From Acetobacterium paludosum (GTDB lineage: Bacteria > Bacillota > Clostridia > Eubacteriales > Eubacteriaceae): 64,000 nt of DNA. The notes under the pieces are model-generated. The model did no database searches. It saw only the letters and a program-made list of their open reading frames with translations, and was not told the origin of the DNA. This document shows, piece by piece, positions 9,176-18,652 of this stretch (positions are counted from its first letter, which is position 1; the number at the start of each line of letters is the position of its first letter). The position numbers and the translations under genes are program-made. The stretch spans positions 62,001-126,000 of the forward strand of contig NZ_RXYA01000011.1 of the NCBI RefSeq assembly GCF_008086595.1. The letters are read 5' to 3'.

Positions 9176-10990
9176 ATGACTGATAATAAAAATAATGGCA
9201 TTCGCCAAAGTTATATGAATGAACTCAATGATCTAATTGGCTATGAAATGGAAAACCAGGTGCTTCTGGATGACTATGTACTTGAAATCATGAGGCGTTT
9301 AACCCTGACAATCAAACGGGAAATATTGATTGCCACTAATGAAAAAAACCGTATTCAGTGGGTCAATGTCGGTGATGCGGCAACGGTTAGCATTGGCAAT
9401 GAAGACATGGAGTACCATATAAAATCGCTGAATAAATACCGCGTGATTCATACCCATCCCGGCGGAAATCCGCGGTTATCCGCTGAGGATTTTTCAGCGG
9501 CAAAGAAACAGAGTCTCCAGTGCATTGTCGCAATTGGCGTAGATGAAGTGGTACCGCTTGGCTTTAGTATCGGGGTGCCGGTTATTGAGGAAGAGACCAT
9601 GATGTATCGACAGGGACTCTTAAAAAGTCTTAAAGAACTCAAAGCCTTTCCCTTGGAGCATTATATTCTGCAAGCCAATCGGTTTATCAAAAATGATCCG
9701 AACAATCGCTTTGATGTAGAGGATGATGAAGAAAGAGCGCTTTTGATTGGGTTGGATCTGCCGGGAAATAAAGGCGTTGACCTTAAAGATTCCATGGAAG
9801 AGCTGGTTCAATTGGTTAAAACAGCGGGTGGCGTGGTGGTTGAACAGGTGTGTCAGGCAAGGAGTCAGATTGATTCCACATTTTATGTGGGCAAAGGAAA
9901 ACTTCAGGAGTTGATTAAAGTTATCCAAAACAATGATATTAATTTGATTGTCGCCAATGACGAGCTTAATTCCAAGCAAATTGCCAATATTGAAGCGGCT
10001 ACCGGAACGAAAACGGTCGATCGAACGACGATTATTTTGGATATCTTTGCCCGGCATGCCACCACCCGGGAAGGAAAACTGCAAGTTGAACTGGCACAGC
10101 AAAAGTATCGAATGAGTCATCTTAAAGGTTTGGGGATTGTCATGTCCCGGACCGGTGCCGGCATCGGAACCCGGGGTCCCGGTGAAAAAAAATTAGAGAC
10201 GGATCGTCGCCATATCCGGAAACAGATTGATGAACTGGAAGCGAGAAATGAACGGATTAATAAAAGCAATCAGCTGAATGCCCTGCAGCGCAAAAAAAAT
10301 AAGGTGAAAACGGTGAGTCTGATCGGCTATACCAACTCTGGTAAAAGCACGTTGTTCAACCGCTTAACCCAAAGTGAAGCGATAACCAGGGATGGCTTAT
10401 TTATCACCCTGGATTCAACCCTTCGCAAGGTGGATCCGGAATACGGTGATTATCTGGTTTCGGATACGGTTGGCTTTATTGAAAAGCTGCCCCATGATTT
10501 AATTACCGCGTTTAAAACCACGTTAAAGGAAGTTGAAACGGCTGATTTGCTTCTTCATGTGGTGGATGTCTCCAATCATAATTATGAGGCGCAAATTCAG
10601 GTGGTTGATCAGGTGCTGACTGATATTGGCGTGGGTCATAAAAAAGTAATGATGATTTACAATAAGATCGACAAGCTTTCGCTGGCGGAACAGGAAACCT
10701 TTTTGTTGAAAAATCAGGCCGCTAAGGAGGAACTGAAACTCTATATTTCAGCTAAACAGGGTCTGGGGATTGATGCTTTGTTTGAAGCCGTCAGTACCGT
10801 TTTAATCGGTGAGAAACGTGAAATGAAGCTGCTGATTCCCTACGATGACAATAAGTCCATGGCTCTTCTTCATGAAATGAAGGTGGTGTTGGATATTGAT
10901 TATCAGGGAGAAGGTAATTTGGTGACCATTGAAATGACGGATGGATTTCCCATCCATCTTTTTGAGAAGTACAAGGTTTCAGAGGTGTAG
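9176..10990 (+). CDS. hflX: GTPase HflX with N-terminal JAMM-like domain
   Basis: HflX is a ribosome-binding GTPase that splits stalled or stressed 70S ribosomes. The canonical part (from about residue 200) has the glycine-rich GTGIGTRGPGEKKLE-type region, G1 GYTNSGKST, G3 DTVGFIEKLPHDL and G4 NKID. The 604-residue length exceeds the usual 410-440 because of an extra N-terminal domain of about 180 residues. In that domain HTHPGGNPRLSAED (residues 92-105) matches the JAMM/MPN metalloprotease pattern H-x-H-x7-S-x2-D. I chose the ATG at 9176, 8 bases after AAGGA; TTG 9158 and GTG 9173 are in frame but less likely. yigZ follows after 3 bases. Confidence 0.9.
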   Translation: MTDNKNNGIRQSYMNELNDLIGYEMENQVLLDDYVLEIMRRLTLTIKREILIATNEKNRIQWVNVGDAATVSIGNEDMEYHIKSLNKYRVIHTHPGGNPRLSAEDFSAAKKQSLQCIVAIGVDEVVPLGFSIGVPVIEEETMMYRQGLLKSLKELKAFPLEHYILQANRFIKNDPNNRFDVEDDEERALLIGLDLPGNKGVDLKDSMEELVQLVKTAGGVVVEQVCQARSQIDSTFYVGKGKLQELIKVIQNNDINLIVANDELNSKQIANIEAATGTKTVDRTTIILDIFARHATTREGKLQVELAQQKYRMSHLKGLGIVMSRTGAGIGTRGPGEKKLETDRRHIRKQIDELEARNERINKSNQLNALQRKKNKVKTVSLIGYTNSGKSTLFNRLTQSEAITRDGLFITLDSTLRKVDPEYGDYLVSDTVGFIEKLPHDLITAFKTTLKEVETADLLLHVVDVSNHNYEAQIQVVDQVLTDIGVGHKKVMMIYNKIDKLSLAEQETFLLKNQAAKEELKLYISAKQGLGIDALFEAVSTVLIGEKREMKLLIPYDDNKSMALLHEMKVVLDIDYQGEGNLVTIEMTDGFPIHLFEKYKVSEV

Positions 10991-10993
10991 GCT

Positions 10994-11632
10994 TTGGAGG
11001 ATTACAAAACCGTATTAATTTCAGATGAGACCGAAATAGAAATAAAAAAGTCCCGTTTTATCAATATGGTGTTTCATATTGAAAATGAAGAAGCGGTGGA
11101 AGCGACGCTAACGCAAATAAGAAAGAAGCATTACAAGGCCACGCATGTCTGTTGGGCCTATGTCCTTAACACCAACCCGAAGCGCCAGAAGTCCAGTGAT
11201 GATGGGGAACCGCCCGGAACGGCGGGAAAACCGATTTTAGACATCATCAACCATCGGGAACTAAAGGATGTTTTAGTGGTGGTGGTCCGCTATTTCGGCG
11301 GCATCAAACTGGGCGGCGGTGGGCTGATTCGTGCTTATGGGGGTGGTGCCGGCGATGTGATAAACCATTGCAGCATTATCAAGAAACAGTATTCAGATCA
11401 GTTGCGGATTGTGATTCATTACCCGGCCTATGGCAGTTTAAGCAATGGCCTGTTGGAAAAAGGAATCATGCCGGCCAGTGAGGACTTTGGCGAAGAGGTG
11501 ACCCTGGGTTTTCATATTGCCGTTGCTGAAACAAAGGAATTTCTGGCCCGGGTTGAGGATCAGACCAATGGAAATGTTCAGGTAATCATGGGGGAGCCAG
11601 CCTATGTGGATGTACCGGAGATCGTTATATAA
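10994..11632 (+). CDS. IMPACT/YigZ family protein
   Basis: This 212-residue protein has the UPF0029/IMPACT N-terminal domain with the hallmark VVRYFGGIKLGGGGLIRAYGG near residue 95 and the smaller DUF1949-type C-terminal domain. YigZ-family proteins are linked to ribosome and translation stress responses, but no enzymatic reaction is established. The start is TTG at 10994. Its Shine-Dalgarno (GAGGTG) overlaps the last codons of hflX, so the two are translationally linked. This supports a shared role in translation stress. Confidence 0.88.
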   Translation: MEDYKTVLISDETEIEIKKSRFINMVFHIENEEAVEATLTQIRKKHYKATHVCWAYVLNTNPKRQKSSDDGEPPGTAGKPILDIINHRELKDVLVVVVRYFGGIKLGGGGLIRAYGGGAGDVINHCSIIKKQYSDQLRIVIHYPAYGSLSNGLLEKGIMPASEDFGEEVTLGFHIAVAETKEFLARVEDQTNGNVQVIMGEPAYVDVPEIVI

Positions 11633-11652
11633 ATAACAATTGGTGCAACCTC

Positions 11653-11785
11653 TTTACAATAAATGCAACTTTATGTATAATAAGTAACTAGAATGATAAA
11701 AAGTCCTAAATTTGTATGGATACAATAATGTATTTTAATTTAAGACACCGAAGAGAAAATATCGAAGGGTTACTTTCGGTATTTT
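11653..11785 (+). ncRNA. Candidate short transcript: promoter and terminator without an ORF
   Basis: A near-consensus promoter, TTTACA (11653-11658), 17 bases, TATAAT (11676-11681), is followed about 60 bases later by ACCGAA...TTCGGT and a run of six T (11746-11785). The predicted transcript of about 100 nt has no ORF with a ribosome-binding site. A second promoter, TTGGTT (11873-11878), 16 bases, TATAAT (11895-11900), serves vanZ. The unit may be a small RNA or a chance promoter with the terminator of the hflX-yigZ operon. Confidence 0.4.
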
Positions 11786-11929
11786 TTCTTTTTCCTAAAA
11801 ATGAAGATCTGCTGTGATGAATGGAAATATGGTGGAATAAATAAGAAATATCGGTGACTTATTAAAGGTTTGTTGGTTATAATGTCAACGCTGTTATAAT
11901 CGACAATTGAGATAGAGAGGAAACAACCT

Positions 11930-12418
11930 ATGGCAAAAAACAACCGCGCGGCATTTTTGTTTAAACTGATTTTTCTGGTTTATTTGGGATGCTTATTGAT
12001 GATGACCTTGTTACCGGATACCAGTAACATTACATATGAAACAACTTATAATCTCATTCCGTTTACGAGTATCGATAATTTCTTTTTTGACATAATGAAG
12101 AACGGGATTATCAACTGGGTATTCCTGGCCACCAAGCCGACGGATTTTCAGGATATTATTATGTATACTTTTACCGATTCCTTTAAAAATTTGATGGGAA
12201 ATATTTTACTGTTTGTTCCTTTTGGCTTATTATATCCATTAGCCAGGAAAAAGAAAGTAAAGTTTTTCGAAGCTTTTGTGCTGATTTTAGGCACCACCTG
12301 TGCGATTGAAGTCCTGCAATATTTATTTCTGACCAGTCGTCGGGCGGATATCGATGATGTGATTCTTAATTTGATTGGTGGTTTGATTGGTTATGGAATT
12401 TACAAATGGATTGAATAG
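11930..12418 (+). CDS. VanZ-like family membrane protein
   Basis: This 162-residue integral membrane protein has four predicted hydrophobic segments: residues about 10-28, a central stretch near 95-108 containing LMGNILLFVPFGLLYP, 118-138 and the C-terminus. The NxxLFxPxG motif and the C-terminal DDVILNLIGGLIGY are typical of the VanZ family. VanZ of Tn1546 gives low-level teicoplanin resistance, but chromosomal relatives are mostly uncharacterised. It has its own -10 box at 11895-11900 and a good RBS (GAGAGGAAAC). radA follows after 24 bases. I would not infer antibiotic resistance. Confidence 0.82.
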   Translation: MAKNNRAAFLFKLIFLVYLGCLLMMTLLPDTSNITYETTYNLIPFTSIDNFFFDIMKNGIINWVFLATKPTDFQDIIMYTFTDSFKNLMGNILLFVPFGLLYPLARKKKVKFFEAFVLILGTTCAIEVLQYLFLTSRRADIDDVILNLIGGLIGYGIYKWIE

Positions 12419-12442
12419 AGATGCAGTCCGTTAGGAGGAAGA

Positions 12443-13804
12443 ATGGCTAAGAAAAAAAGTATTTTTGTTTGTCAGAACTGCGGTTATGATTCCCCAAAAT
12501 GGATGGGAAAATGTCCGGAATGCAACCAATGGAATACCATGGTTGAGGAGCTTGATCTTTCAAAGCTGGCCGGGAAGGAAAACACCAGAGAACGGGGCGT
12601 GTATTCCAAACCCAAATCTTTAGCGGAAATCACTTATTCGGGAGATACCCGGTATCCCACGCAAAATGAGGAATTCGATCGGGTTCTCGGCGGCGGTATT
12701 GTTCCGGGGGGGATGATTCTGCTGGGCGGAGATCCGGGAATCGGAAAATCCACGTTGCTTTTGCAAACAACCGAAGCCCTGGGAAATCAGGGCTATAAGA
12801 TTTTGTATATTTCAGGAGAAGAGTCGGAACAACAATTAAAAATGCGCGGAGAACGGATGAATGTGAAATCGGAGAATATCTTTTTCCTTTCTGAAATTAA
12901 CATTCCCTATCTCTTGACTATTATTCTGGAAGAGCGGCCGGACATTGTCATTATCGATTCCATTCAGACCATGTACAGTCCAGATATTTCTTCGGCCCCC
13001 GGCAGTGTCAGCCAGATCCGGGAAAACACCGGTGCGCTGATGCAGCTGGCGAAGAAGGATAATATTTCCATGATTCTGGTGGGTCATGTCACCAAGGAGG
13101 GGAACATTGCCGGCCCTCGGGTTTTAGAACATATGGTGGATACGGTGCTTTATTTTGAGGGTGAGAAATACCACACCTATCGGATCCTCCGGGGCGAGAA
13201 AAACCGCTTTGGTTCCACCAATGAGATCGGTATTTTTGAAATGACTGAAAGCGGCCTTCAGCCGGTGGCGAACCCTTCAGAAATGATGCTGGACAGCCGC
13301 CCCGAGAACACCTGCGGCTCAGTGGTCGTGCCTTGTATGGAGGGCAGTCGGCCCTTACTCATTGAGCTTCAGGGACTCATCTCCCCCTGTGGATTTGGAA
13401 ATCCCCGCCGGATGTCTACGGGAATGGACTGCAACCGCATGGTTTTACTGATGGCGATTATGGAAAAGCGTCTGGGTATTCAGATGCAGTCTGTGGATGC
13501 CTACATCAACGTCGTTGGCGGTATAAAAATTGATGAGCCGGCCCTGGATCTCGGCGTCATAGCGGTTCTTTATTCCAGTTTGAGAAATTTTCAAATACCG
13601 GCTGATTTAATGATTCTCGGCGAGGTCGGCCTGACCGGTGAGGTTAGAAACATTCAGAACATGGAGAAGCGGTTGATTGAGGGAAAAAAGCTGGGTTTTA
13701 AGCGATGTATTATTCCCAAGGGAAATCAAAAGGGCTTGAATTTCCATGAGATGGAAATTTTCCCGGTGGATAATATCCGATCGGCGCTGGATAGCTTGCT
13801 TTAA
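12443..13804 (+). CDS. radA: DNA repair protein RadA (Sms)
   Basis: This 453-residue RecA-like ATPase aids branch migration during recombinational repair. It has the N-terminal C4 zinc finger (CQNCGYDSPKWMGKCPEC, residues 10-27), Walker A GGDPGIGKST near residue 95, the RadA-specific KNRFGSTNEIG motif near 252 and the Lon-like C-terminal domain from about 280. The length is typical. The ATG follows TTAGGAGGAAG. 6S RNA is the next transcription unit downstream. Confidence 0.97.
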   Translation: MAKKKSIFVCQNCGYDSPKWMGKCPECNQWNTMVEELDLSKLAGKENTRERGVYSKPKSLAEITYSGDTRYPTQNEEFDRVLGGGIVPGGMILLGGDPGIGKSTLLLQTTEALGNQGYKILYISGEESEQQLKMRGERMNVKSENIFFLSEINIPYLLTIILEERPDIVIIDSIQTMYSPDISSAPGSVSQIRENTGALMQLAKKDNISMILVGHVTKEGNIAGPRVLEHMVDTVLYFEGEKYHTYRILRGEKNRFGSTNEIGIFEMTESGLQPVANPSEMMLDSRPENTCGSVVVPCMEGSRPLLIELQGLISPCGFGNPRRMSTGMDCNRMVLLMAIMEKRLGIQMQSVDAYINVVGGIKIDEPALDLGVIAVLYSSLRNFQIPADLMILGEVGLTGEVRNIQNMEKRLIEGKKLGFKRCIIPKGNQKGLNFHEMEIFPVDNIRSALDSLL

Positions 13805-13849
13805 AAGAGACGCGGCACGGTCTATCAGTTGCCAACAAAAATTTATCCT

Positions 13850-13877
13850 TTGATTTCAAGCGGTAATCGTGTATAAT
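13850..13877 (+). promoter_or_regulatory. Promoter of 6S RNA
   Basis: TTGATT (13850-13855) and TATAAT (13872-13877) are 16 bases apart and predict transcription from about 13884. That is where the closing stem of 6S RNA begins. Confidence 0.7.
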
Positions 13878-13881
13878 GGAA

Positions 13882-14081
13882 TTGTCCCAAAGTGATCGTC
13901 ACATACTTTATTTTTGAACCTACATCATTTTAGAGGGAGTCTGATTGTTCGCTATCAGATGTCGGGCCGCATAATATCAGCGGAAGGCAGAAGCTAGAGA
14001 CAAGACACCCACCTGGCCACGGCTAGGGCGTCAAAAATAGAGGACGTCACAATGGGACAAGCACCTAAGGGTGCTTTTTTT
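13882..14081 (+). ncRNA. ssrS: 6S RNA
   Basis: The two ends form the long interrupted closing stem expected of 6S RNA. TTGTCCCA (13882-13889) pairs with TGGGACAA (14053-14060). Continuing inward, GTGA-CGTC pairs with GACG-TCAC, leaving a bulged T. A large central region then contains a further hairpin. A sigma-A promoter precedes it and a terminator hairpin (GCACCTAAGGGTGC plus seven T, 14061-14081) ends it. The size is close to 195 nt. 6S RNA binds the housekeeping RNA polymerase holoenzyme as a promoter mimic. The call rests on architecture and size, not on an alignment. Confidence 0.82.
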
Positions 14082-14166
14082 GGTTGAATTATTTTTTTGT
14101 TTTGGTACAATAGATGGGATATGCATAATTGGTATGAGATAAAAACAAGAATTTGAAGGAGAGCGG

Positions 14167-14769
14167 ATGTACGAATATATAATGGGAAGCTTAGAGGAAC
14201 AGGCGCTGGATTATGTGGTCATTGATTTGAATCACATGGGATATAAAATAAAAGTATCCGCCAATACACAAAATGAGCTGCCATGTCTGCATTCGGAGGT
14301 GAAGCTGTTTCTTCATCAGGTTATTAAAGAGGATGAAATGGCTCTTTATGGTTTTGCAACAACGGATGAACGGGAAATATTCCGGACCATGATTGGCATT
14401 TCCGGCATTGGGCCGAAGGCAGCAATCGGACTTTTATCCCAGTTCAGCAGTAATGAGCTGATCAGCCATATTATCAATAATGATCCTAAAGCGATTTCAA
14501 AAGCGCCGGGAATTGGTTTAAAAACGGCCAATCGGATTATTTTGGAGCTGAAGGATCGCTATAAGGATTTTGCGGGAGTGGATTTTAAAGCCGTCAATCC
14601 TCGTGAAATAAACGATACCGCAACCCAGGCGATAAATGGACTGGTGGGATTGGGGTATAGTGTTTCTGAAGCTTCGGAAATGGTGTCAAGGGCTTATGTT
14701 CCGGATTGCGGGCTTGAAGATTTAATAAAGAGTGCGCTCCGGTCCACTAATCCGTTGAAGGGACGGTAA
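14167..14769 (+). CDS. ruvA: Holliday junction branch migration protein RuvA
   Basis: This 200-residue protein has an N-terminal OB fold, the tandem helix-hairpin-helix region (ISGIGPKAAIGLLS near residue 80 and APGIGLKTANRIILEL near 115) and the small C-terminal RuvB-contacting domain (residues 150-200). It binds four-way DNA junctions as a tetramer and loads RuvB. The ATG follows GAAGGAGAG. ruvB starts 3 bases after its stop, giving the standard ruvAB operon. ruvC is not in the window. Confidence 0.97.
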   Translation: MYEYIMGSLEEQALDYVVIDLNHMGYKIKVSANTQNELPCLHSEVKLFLHQVIKEDEMALYGFATTDEREIFRTMIGISGIGPKAAIGLLSQFSSNELISHIINNDPKAISKAPGIGLKTANRIILELKDRYKDFAGVDFKAVNPREINDTATQAINGLVGLGYSVSEASEMVSRAYVPDCGLEDLIKSALRSTNPLKGR

Positions 14770-14772
14770 TAC

Positions 14773-15837
14773 ATGAAAGAACGTATCATTACCTCTGATT
14801 TTATTGAATTAGATGTAGAAATTGAAAAAAATTTAAGACCCCAGGGCATGGACGAATATATCGGCCAGGAACGCGTCAAAAAGCAGATGGGTATTTTCAT
14901 TAAAGCGGCTCAAAAAAGGAAAGAAAGTCTGGATCATGTGCTGCTTTACGGACCGCCCGGTCTGGGAAAAACAACGCTGGCCAATATTATCGCCCGGGAG
15001 ATGGGCGTGGGAATTAAAACGACTTCCGGTCCGGCCATTGAAAAGGCCGGGGACTTAGCGGCAATTCTGACCAGTTTAAAGGAAGGTGATATCCTTTTTA
15101 TTGACGAAATTCATCGGTTGCAACGATCGGTTGAAGAGGTACTGTATCCGGCCATGGAGGATTTTGCGCTGGATATTGTGATTGGAAAAGGGCCGGGGGC
15201 CCAATCCATCCGGTTGGAGCTGCCGCCCTTTACCTTAATTGGAGCCACTACCCGGGTAGGGTTGCTGACCTCGCCGCTGCGTGATCGATTTGGCATGATT
15301 CAGCGGTTGGAACTTTATAATCCCGTCGAGTTAACGACGATTATCAGGCGTTCAGCCAGAATTCTCGGTATTGAAATGGACGAAGCAGGGGCGGTAGAAC
15401 TGGCCATTCGGTCTCGGGGAACGCCGCGAATTGCCAATCGTCTGTTGAAAAGGGTCAGAGACTATTGTGAAATAGAAGGCCGGGGTATTATTGATTTACA
15501 AACAACGAAGGAAGCCCTCGATCTTTTTGAAGTGGACGCGGTTGGTCTGGATCAGATTGACCGGATCATGCTGATGACGATTGTTGAAAAATTCGACGGC
15601 GGCCCGGTCGGGCTTGATACCCTGGCGGCGGCCATTGGCGAAGAAAAAAACACCATTGAGGAAGTATACGAACCCTATTTGATTCAATTGGGCTTTCTTT
15701 CAAAGACGCCCAGAGGCCGAGTGGTTACCAGCCGCGGTTATAACCATTTAGGCGTAGAGGTGCTGATGAGTGATTCATCAGAGCTGCAACAGATTAAATT
15801 AAAATTTTATGACAGCGAGGAAGAAAACGATGAATAA
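14773..15837 (+). CDS. ruvB: Holliday junction helicase RuvB
   Basis: This 354-residue AAA+ motor drives branch migration with RuvA. Walker [12 protein letters not shown] lies near residue 60, Walker [10 protein letters not shown] near 110, the sensor/arginine-finger region TSPLRDRFG near 165, and a winged-helix domain closes the protein ([18 protein letters not shown]). The ATG at 14773 begins [10 protein letters not shown], a usual start for the family. The 3' end overlaps queA by 8 bases. Confidence 0.97.
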   Translation: MKERIITSDFIELDVEIEKNLRPQGMDEYIGQERVKKQMGIFIKAAQKRKESLDHVLLYGPPGLGKTTLANIIAREMGVGIKTTSGPAIEKAGDLAAILTSLKEGDILFIDEIHRLQRSVEEVLYPAMEDFALDIVIGKGPGAQSIRLELPPFTLIGATTRVGLLTSPLRDRFGMIQRLELYNPVELTTIIRRSARILGIEMDEAGAVELAIRSRGTPRIANRLLKRVRDYCEIEGRGIIDLQTTKEALDLFEVDAVGLDQIDRIMLMTIVEKFDGGPVGLDTLAAAIGEEKNTIEEVYEPYLIQLGFLSKTPRGRVVTSRGYNHLGVEVLMSDSSELQQIKLKFYDSEEENDE

Positions 15838-16855
15838 ATCAGATTTCTATTACGATCTGCCAGATGAGCTTATTGCCCAACATCCTTTGGAGAAACGGGA
15901 TAATTCTCGATTGATGGTGCTTAATCGCCAGAAAAAGACAATTGAAGATCGAAATTTTTTTGATCTTATCGAGTATTTACAACCGGGAGATTTGCTGGTG
16001 ATGAATAATACCAAGGTTTTGCCGGGAAGGCTTTTTGGGCATCGTGAAGATACCGGCGGCAAGATTGAAATTCTGCTGTTAAGACATCTCGCGGATAAAG
16101 ACTGGGAAATCATGGTGAAGCCGGGAAAAAGAGCCAAGGTCGGCGCAAGGATTGTTTTTAGTCCCGAACTGACGGGCGAAATTACCGGGACCACCCAGGG
16201 CGGCCTGCGGGTGATCACTTTTGAATATTCCGGGATATTTAAAGAGATTATTGACGAGATCGGGTTAATGCCGGTTCCGCCCTATATTCATGAAACCCTA
16301 AAGGATAATAATCGTTATCAGACGGTTTATGCCAAGCGTGAAGGTTCTTCAGCGGCGCCCACAGCGGGTCTGCATTTCACCCCGGATCTGCTTCAGAAGA
16401 TCGAAAAAATGGGCGTTAATATTGCCGAAGTAACGCTTCATGTGGGAATCGGGACCTTTCGTCCGGTAAAATGTGATGTGATTGAAGAACATCATATGCA
16501 TGAAGAATATTTTGAGGTATCGGAAGAAACCGCCCAGGCTATTAAGCGTACGAAAAAAAATGGCGGACGGATTATTGCGGTGGGGACGACTTCAGTCAGA
16601 ACCTTGGAAAGCAATGCTCAGCTTCATGAGGGAACAGTGGAAGCCTATGCCGGCGTCACGGATATCTTTATTTATCCCGGCTACGAATGGAAAGTGGTCG
16701 ATGCCGTCATTACCAATTTTCATCTGCCGGAGTCCACCTTATTGATGCTGGTGTCGGCTTTTTACAATCGCGAAGAGATTATGAAAGCGTATCAGACCGC
16801 GATTGATCTGAAATATCGCTTTTTCAGCTTTGGTGATGCCATGTTTATCGAATAA
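15830..16855 (+). CDS. queA: S-adenosylmethionine:tRNA ribosyltransferase-isomerase QueA
   Basis: This 341-residue enzyme transfers the ribosyl part of S-adenosylmethionine to preQ1 in tRNA, forming epoxyqueuosine. The start [20 protein letters not shown], the central PTAGLHFT motif near residue 183 and TTSVRTLES near 258 are diagnostic. I place the start at ATG 15830, preceded by GAGGAAG and overlapping the ruvB stop. An in-frame ATG at 15809 lies within ruvB and lacks a site. tgt follows, so two consecutive queuosine steps are co-encoded. Confidence 0.96.
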   Translation: MNKSDFYYDLPDELIAQHPLEKRDNSRLMVLNRQKKTIEDRNFFDLIEYLQPGDLLVMNNTKVLPGRLFGHREDTGGKIEILLLRHLADKDWEIMVKPGKRAKVGARIVFSPELTGEITGTTQGGLRVITFEYSGIFKEIIDEIGLMPVPPYIHETLKDNNRYQTVYAKREGSSAAPTAGLHFTPDLLQKIEKMGVNIAEVTLHVGIGTFRPVKCDVIEEHHMHEEYFEVSEETAQAIKRTKKNGGRIIAVGTTSVRTLESNAQLHEGTVEAYAGVTDIFIYPGYEWKVVDAVITNFHLPESTLLMLVSAFYNREEIMKAYQTAIDLKYRFFSFGDAMFIE

Positions 16856-16878
16856 GAAAACAGATTATTAAACATTAG

Positions 16879-18009
<1,131 letters not shown>

Positions 18010-18027
18010 AAATTAAGGAGAATGAAT

Positions 18028-18414
18028 ATGGATTATACCATGATTCTTCCTCTGGCGTTAGTACTCGTATTCTTTTATTTCTTTATTCTTAGACCACAAC
18101 AGAAACAACAAAAAGAAGTTAAAAATATGCGTTCAAGTATGAAACCCGGGGATGAAATTATTACGATTGGTGGATTTTATGGTATTGTTTACGCGATTGG
18201 TGAAGAAAATGTAACCATCGAGTTATTGCCTGATTACAATAAAGCGCTGATTACAAAGTCTGCTATTTCTAAAATAGTGAGCGTTGGAGATGCGGTAGAA
18301 AAGGAAGAAGAGGTTTTTGAAGAGCTTGATGAAGAGCTTGACGGAGACCAAAAAGTAGTCGATGCCGAATATGAAGAAATCGATGCTGAAAACACTAAAA
18401 AAGACGAAAAATAA
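18028..18414 (+). CDS. yajC: Preprotein translocase subunit YajC
   Basis: This 128-residue protein has one N-terminal membrane helix (residues 4-22), the signature [12 protein letters not shown] just after it, a small beta domain ([15 protein letters not shown]) and a very acidic tail from residue 95. YajC associates with SecDF-YidC in the membrane. The ATG at 18028 sits 7 bases after AAGGAG; the in-frame ATG at 18022 is too close to that site. secD and secF do not follow. The SCIFF genes come next instead. Confidence 0.93.
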
Positions 18415-18444
18415 ATTTTGAATCATTAGAAGGGAGTGAACAAA

Positions 18445-18591
18445 TTGAAACACATTAAAATCATTAAAGAGGGTAAACTCACTGATGTAAAAAACCGAGG
18501 ATGTGGCGAATGTCAAACTTCCTGCCAGTCAGCTTGTAAGACTTCCTGTACCGTGGGAAACCAAAAATGCAAACAAACGACTGAGAAATAA
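18445..18591 (+). CDS. scfA: SCIFF ranthipeptide precursor
   Basis: This 48-residue peptide starts at TTG 18445 after AAGGGAG. After a leader of about 19 residues it carries six cysteines in the core region 20-42, starting CGECQTSCQSACKTSC and ending NQKC. That is the 'six cysteines in forty-five' pattern. The cysteines are known in this family to be joined to other residues by the radical SAM partner, giving thioether (ranthipeptide) crosslinks. The maturase gene lies 61 bases downstream. The frame overlaps a spurious N-terminal extension of scfB. Confidence 0.93.
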   Translation: MKHIKIIKEGKLTDVKNRGCGECQTSCQSACKTSCTVGNQKCKQTTEK

Positions 18592-18604
18592 TAACAAAAG
18601 CCTG

Positions 18605-18639
18605 AGGGGCTATCTCGTAAGAGATGGCCCTTTTCTTTT
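18605..18639 (+). terminator. Attenuating hairpin between scfA and scfB
   Basis: GGGCTATCTC (18607-18616) pairs with GAGATGGCCC (18621-18630) through one G-U pair, closed by a GTAA loop and followed by TTTTCTTTT. It resembles a leaky terminator that would make the peptide mRNA more abundant than the maturase mRNA. Confidence 0.7.
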
Positions 18640-18652
18640 GATAAGGAGAAAA

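Noticed and set aside
15850-16218. 122-codon minus-strand ORF inside queA
   Set aside because: Shadow ORF antisense to conserved queA coding sequence.
18503-18652. N-terminal extension of the SCIFF maturase to 500 residues
   Set aside because: It reads through the scfA gene in another frame and through the terminator-like hairpin, and has no RBS. The ATG at 18653 gives the family's usual start.
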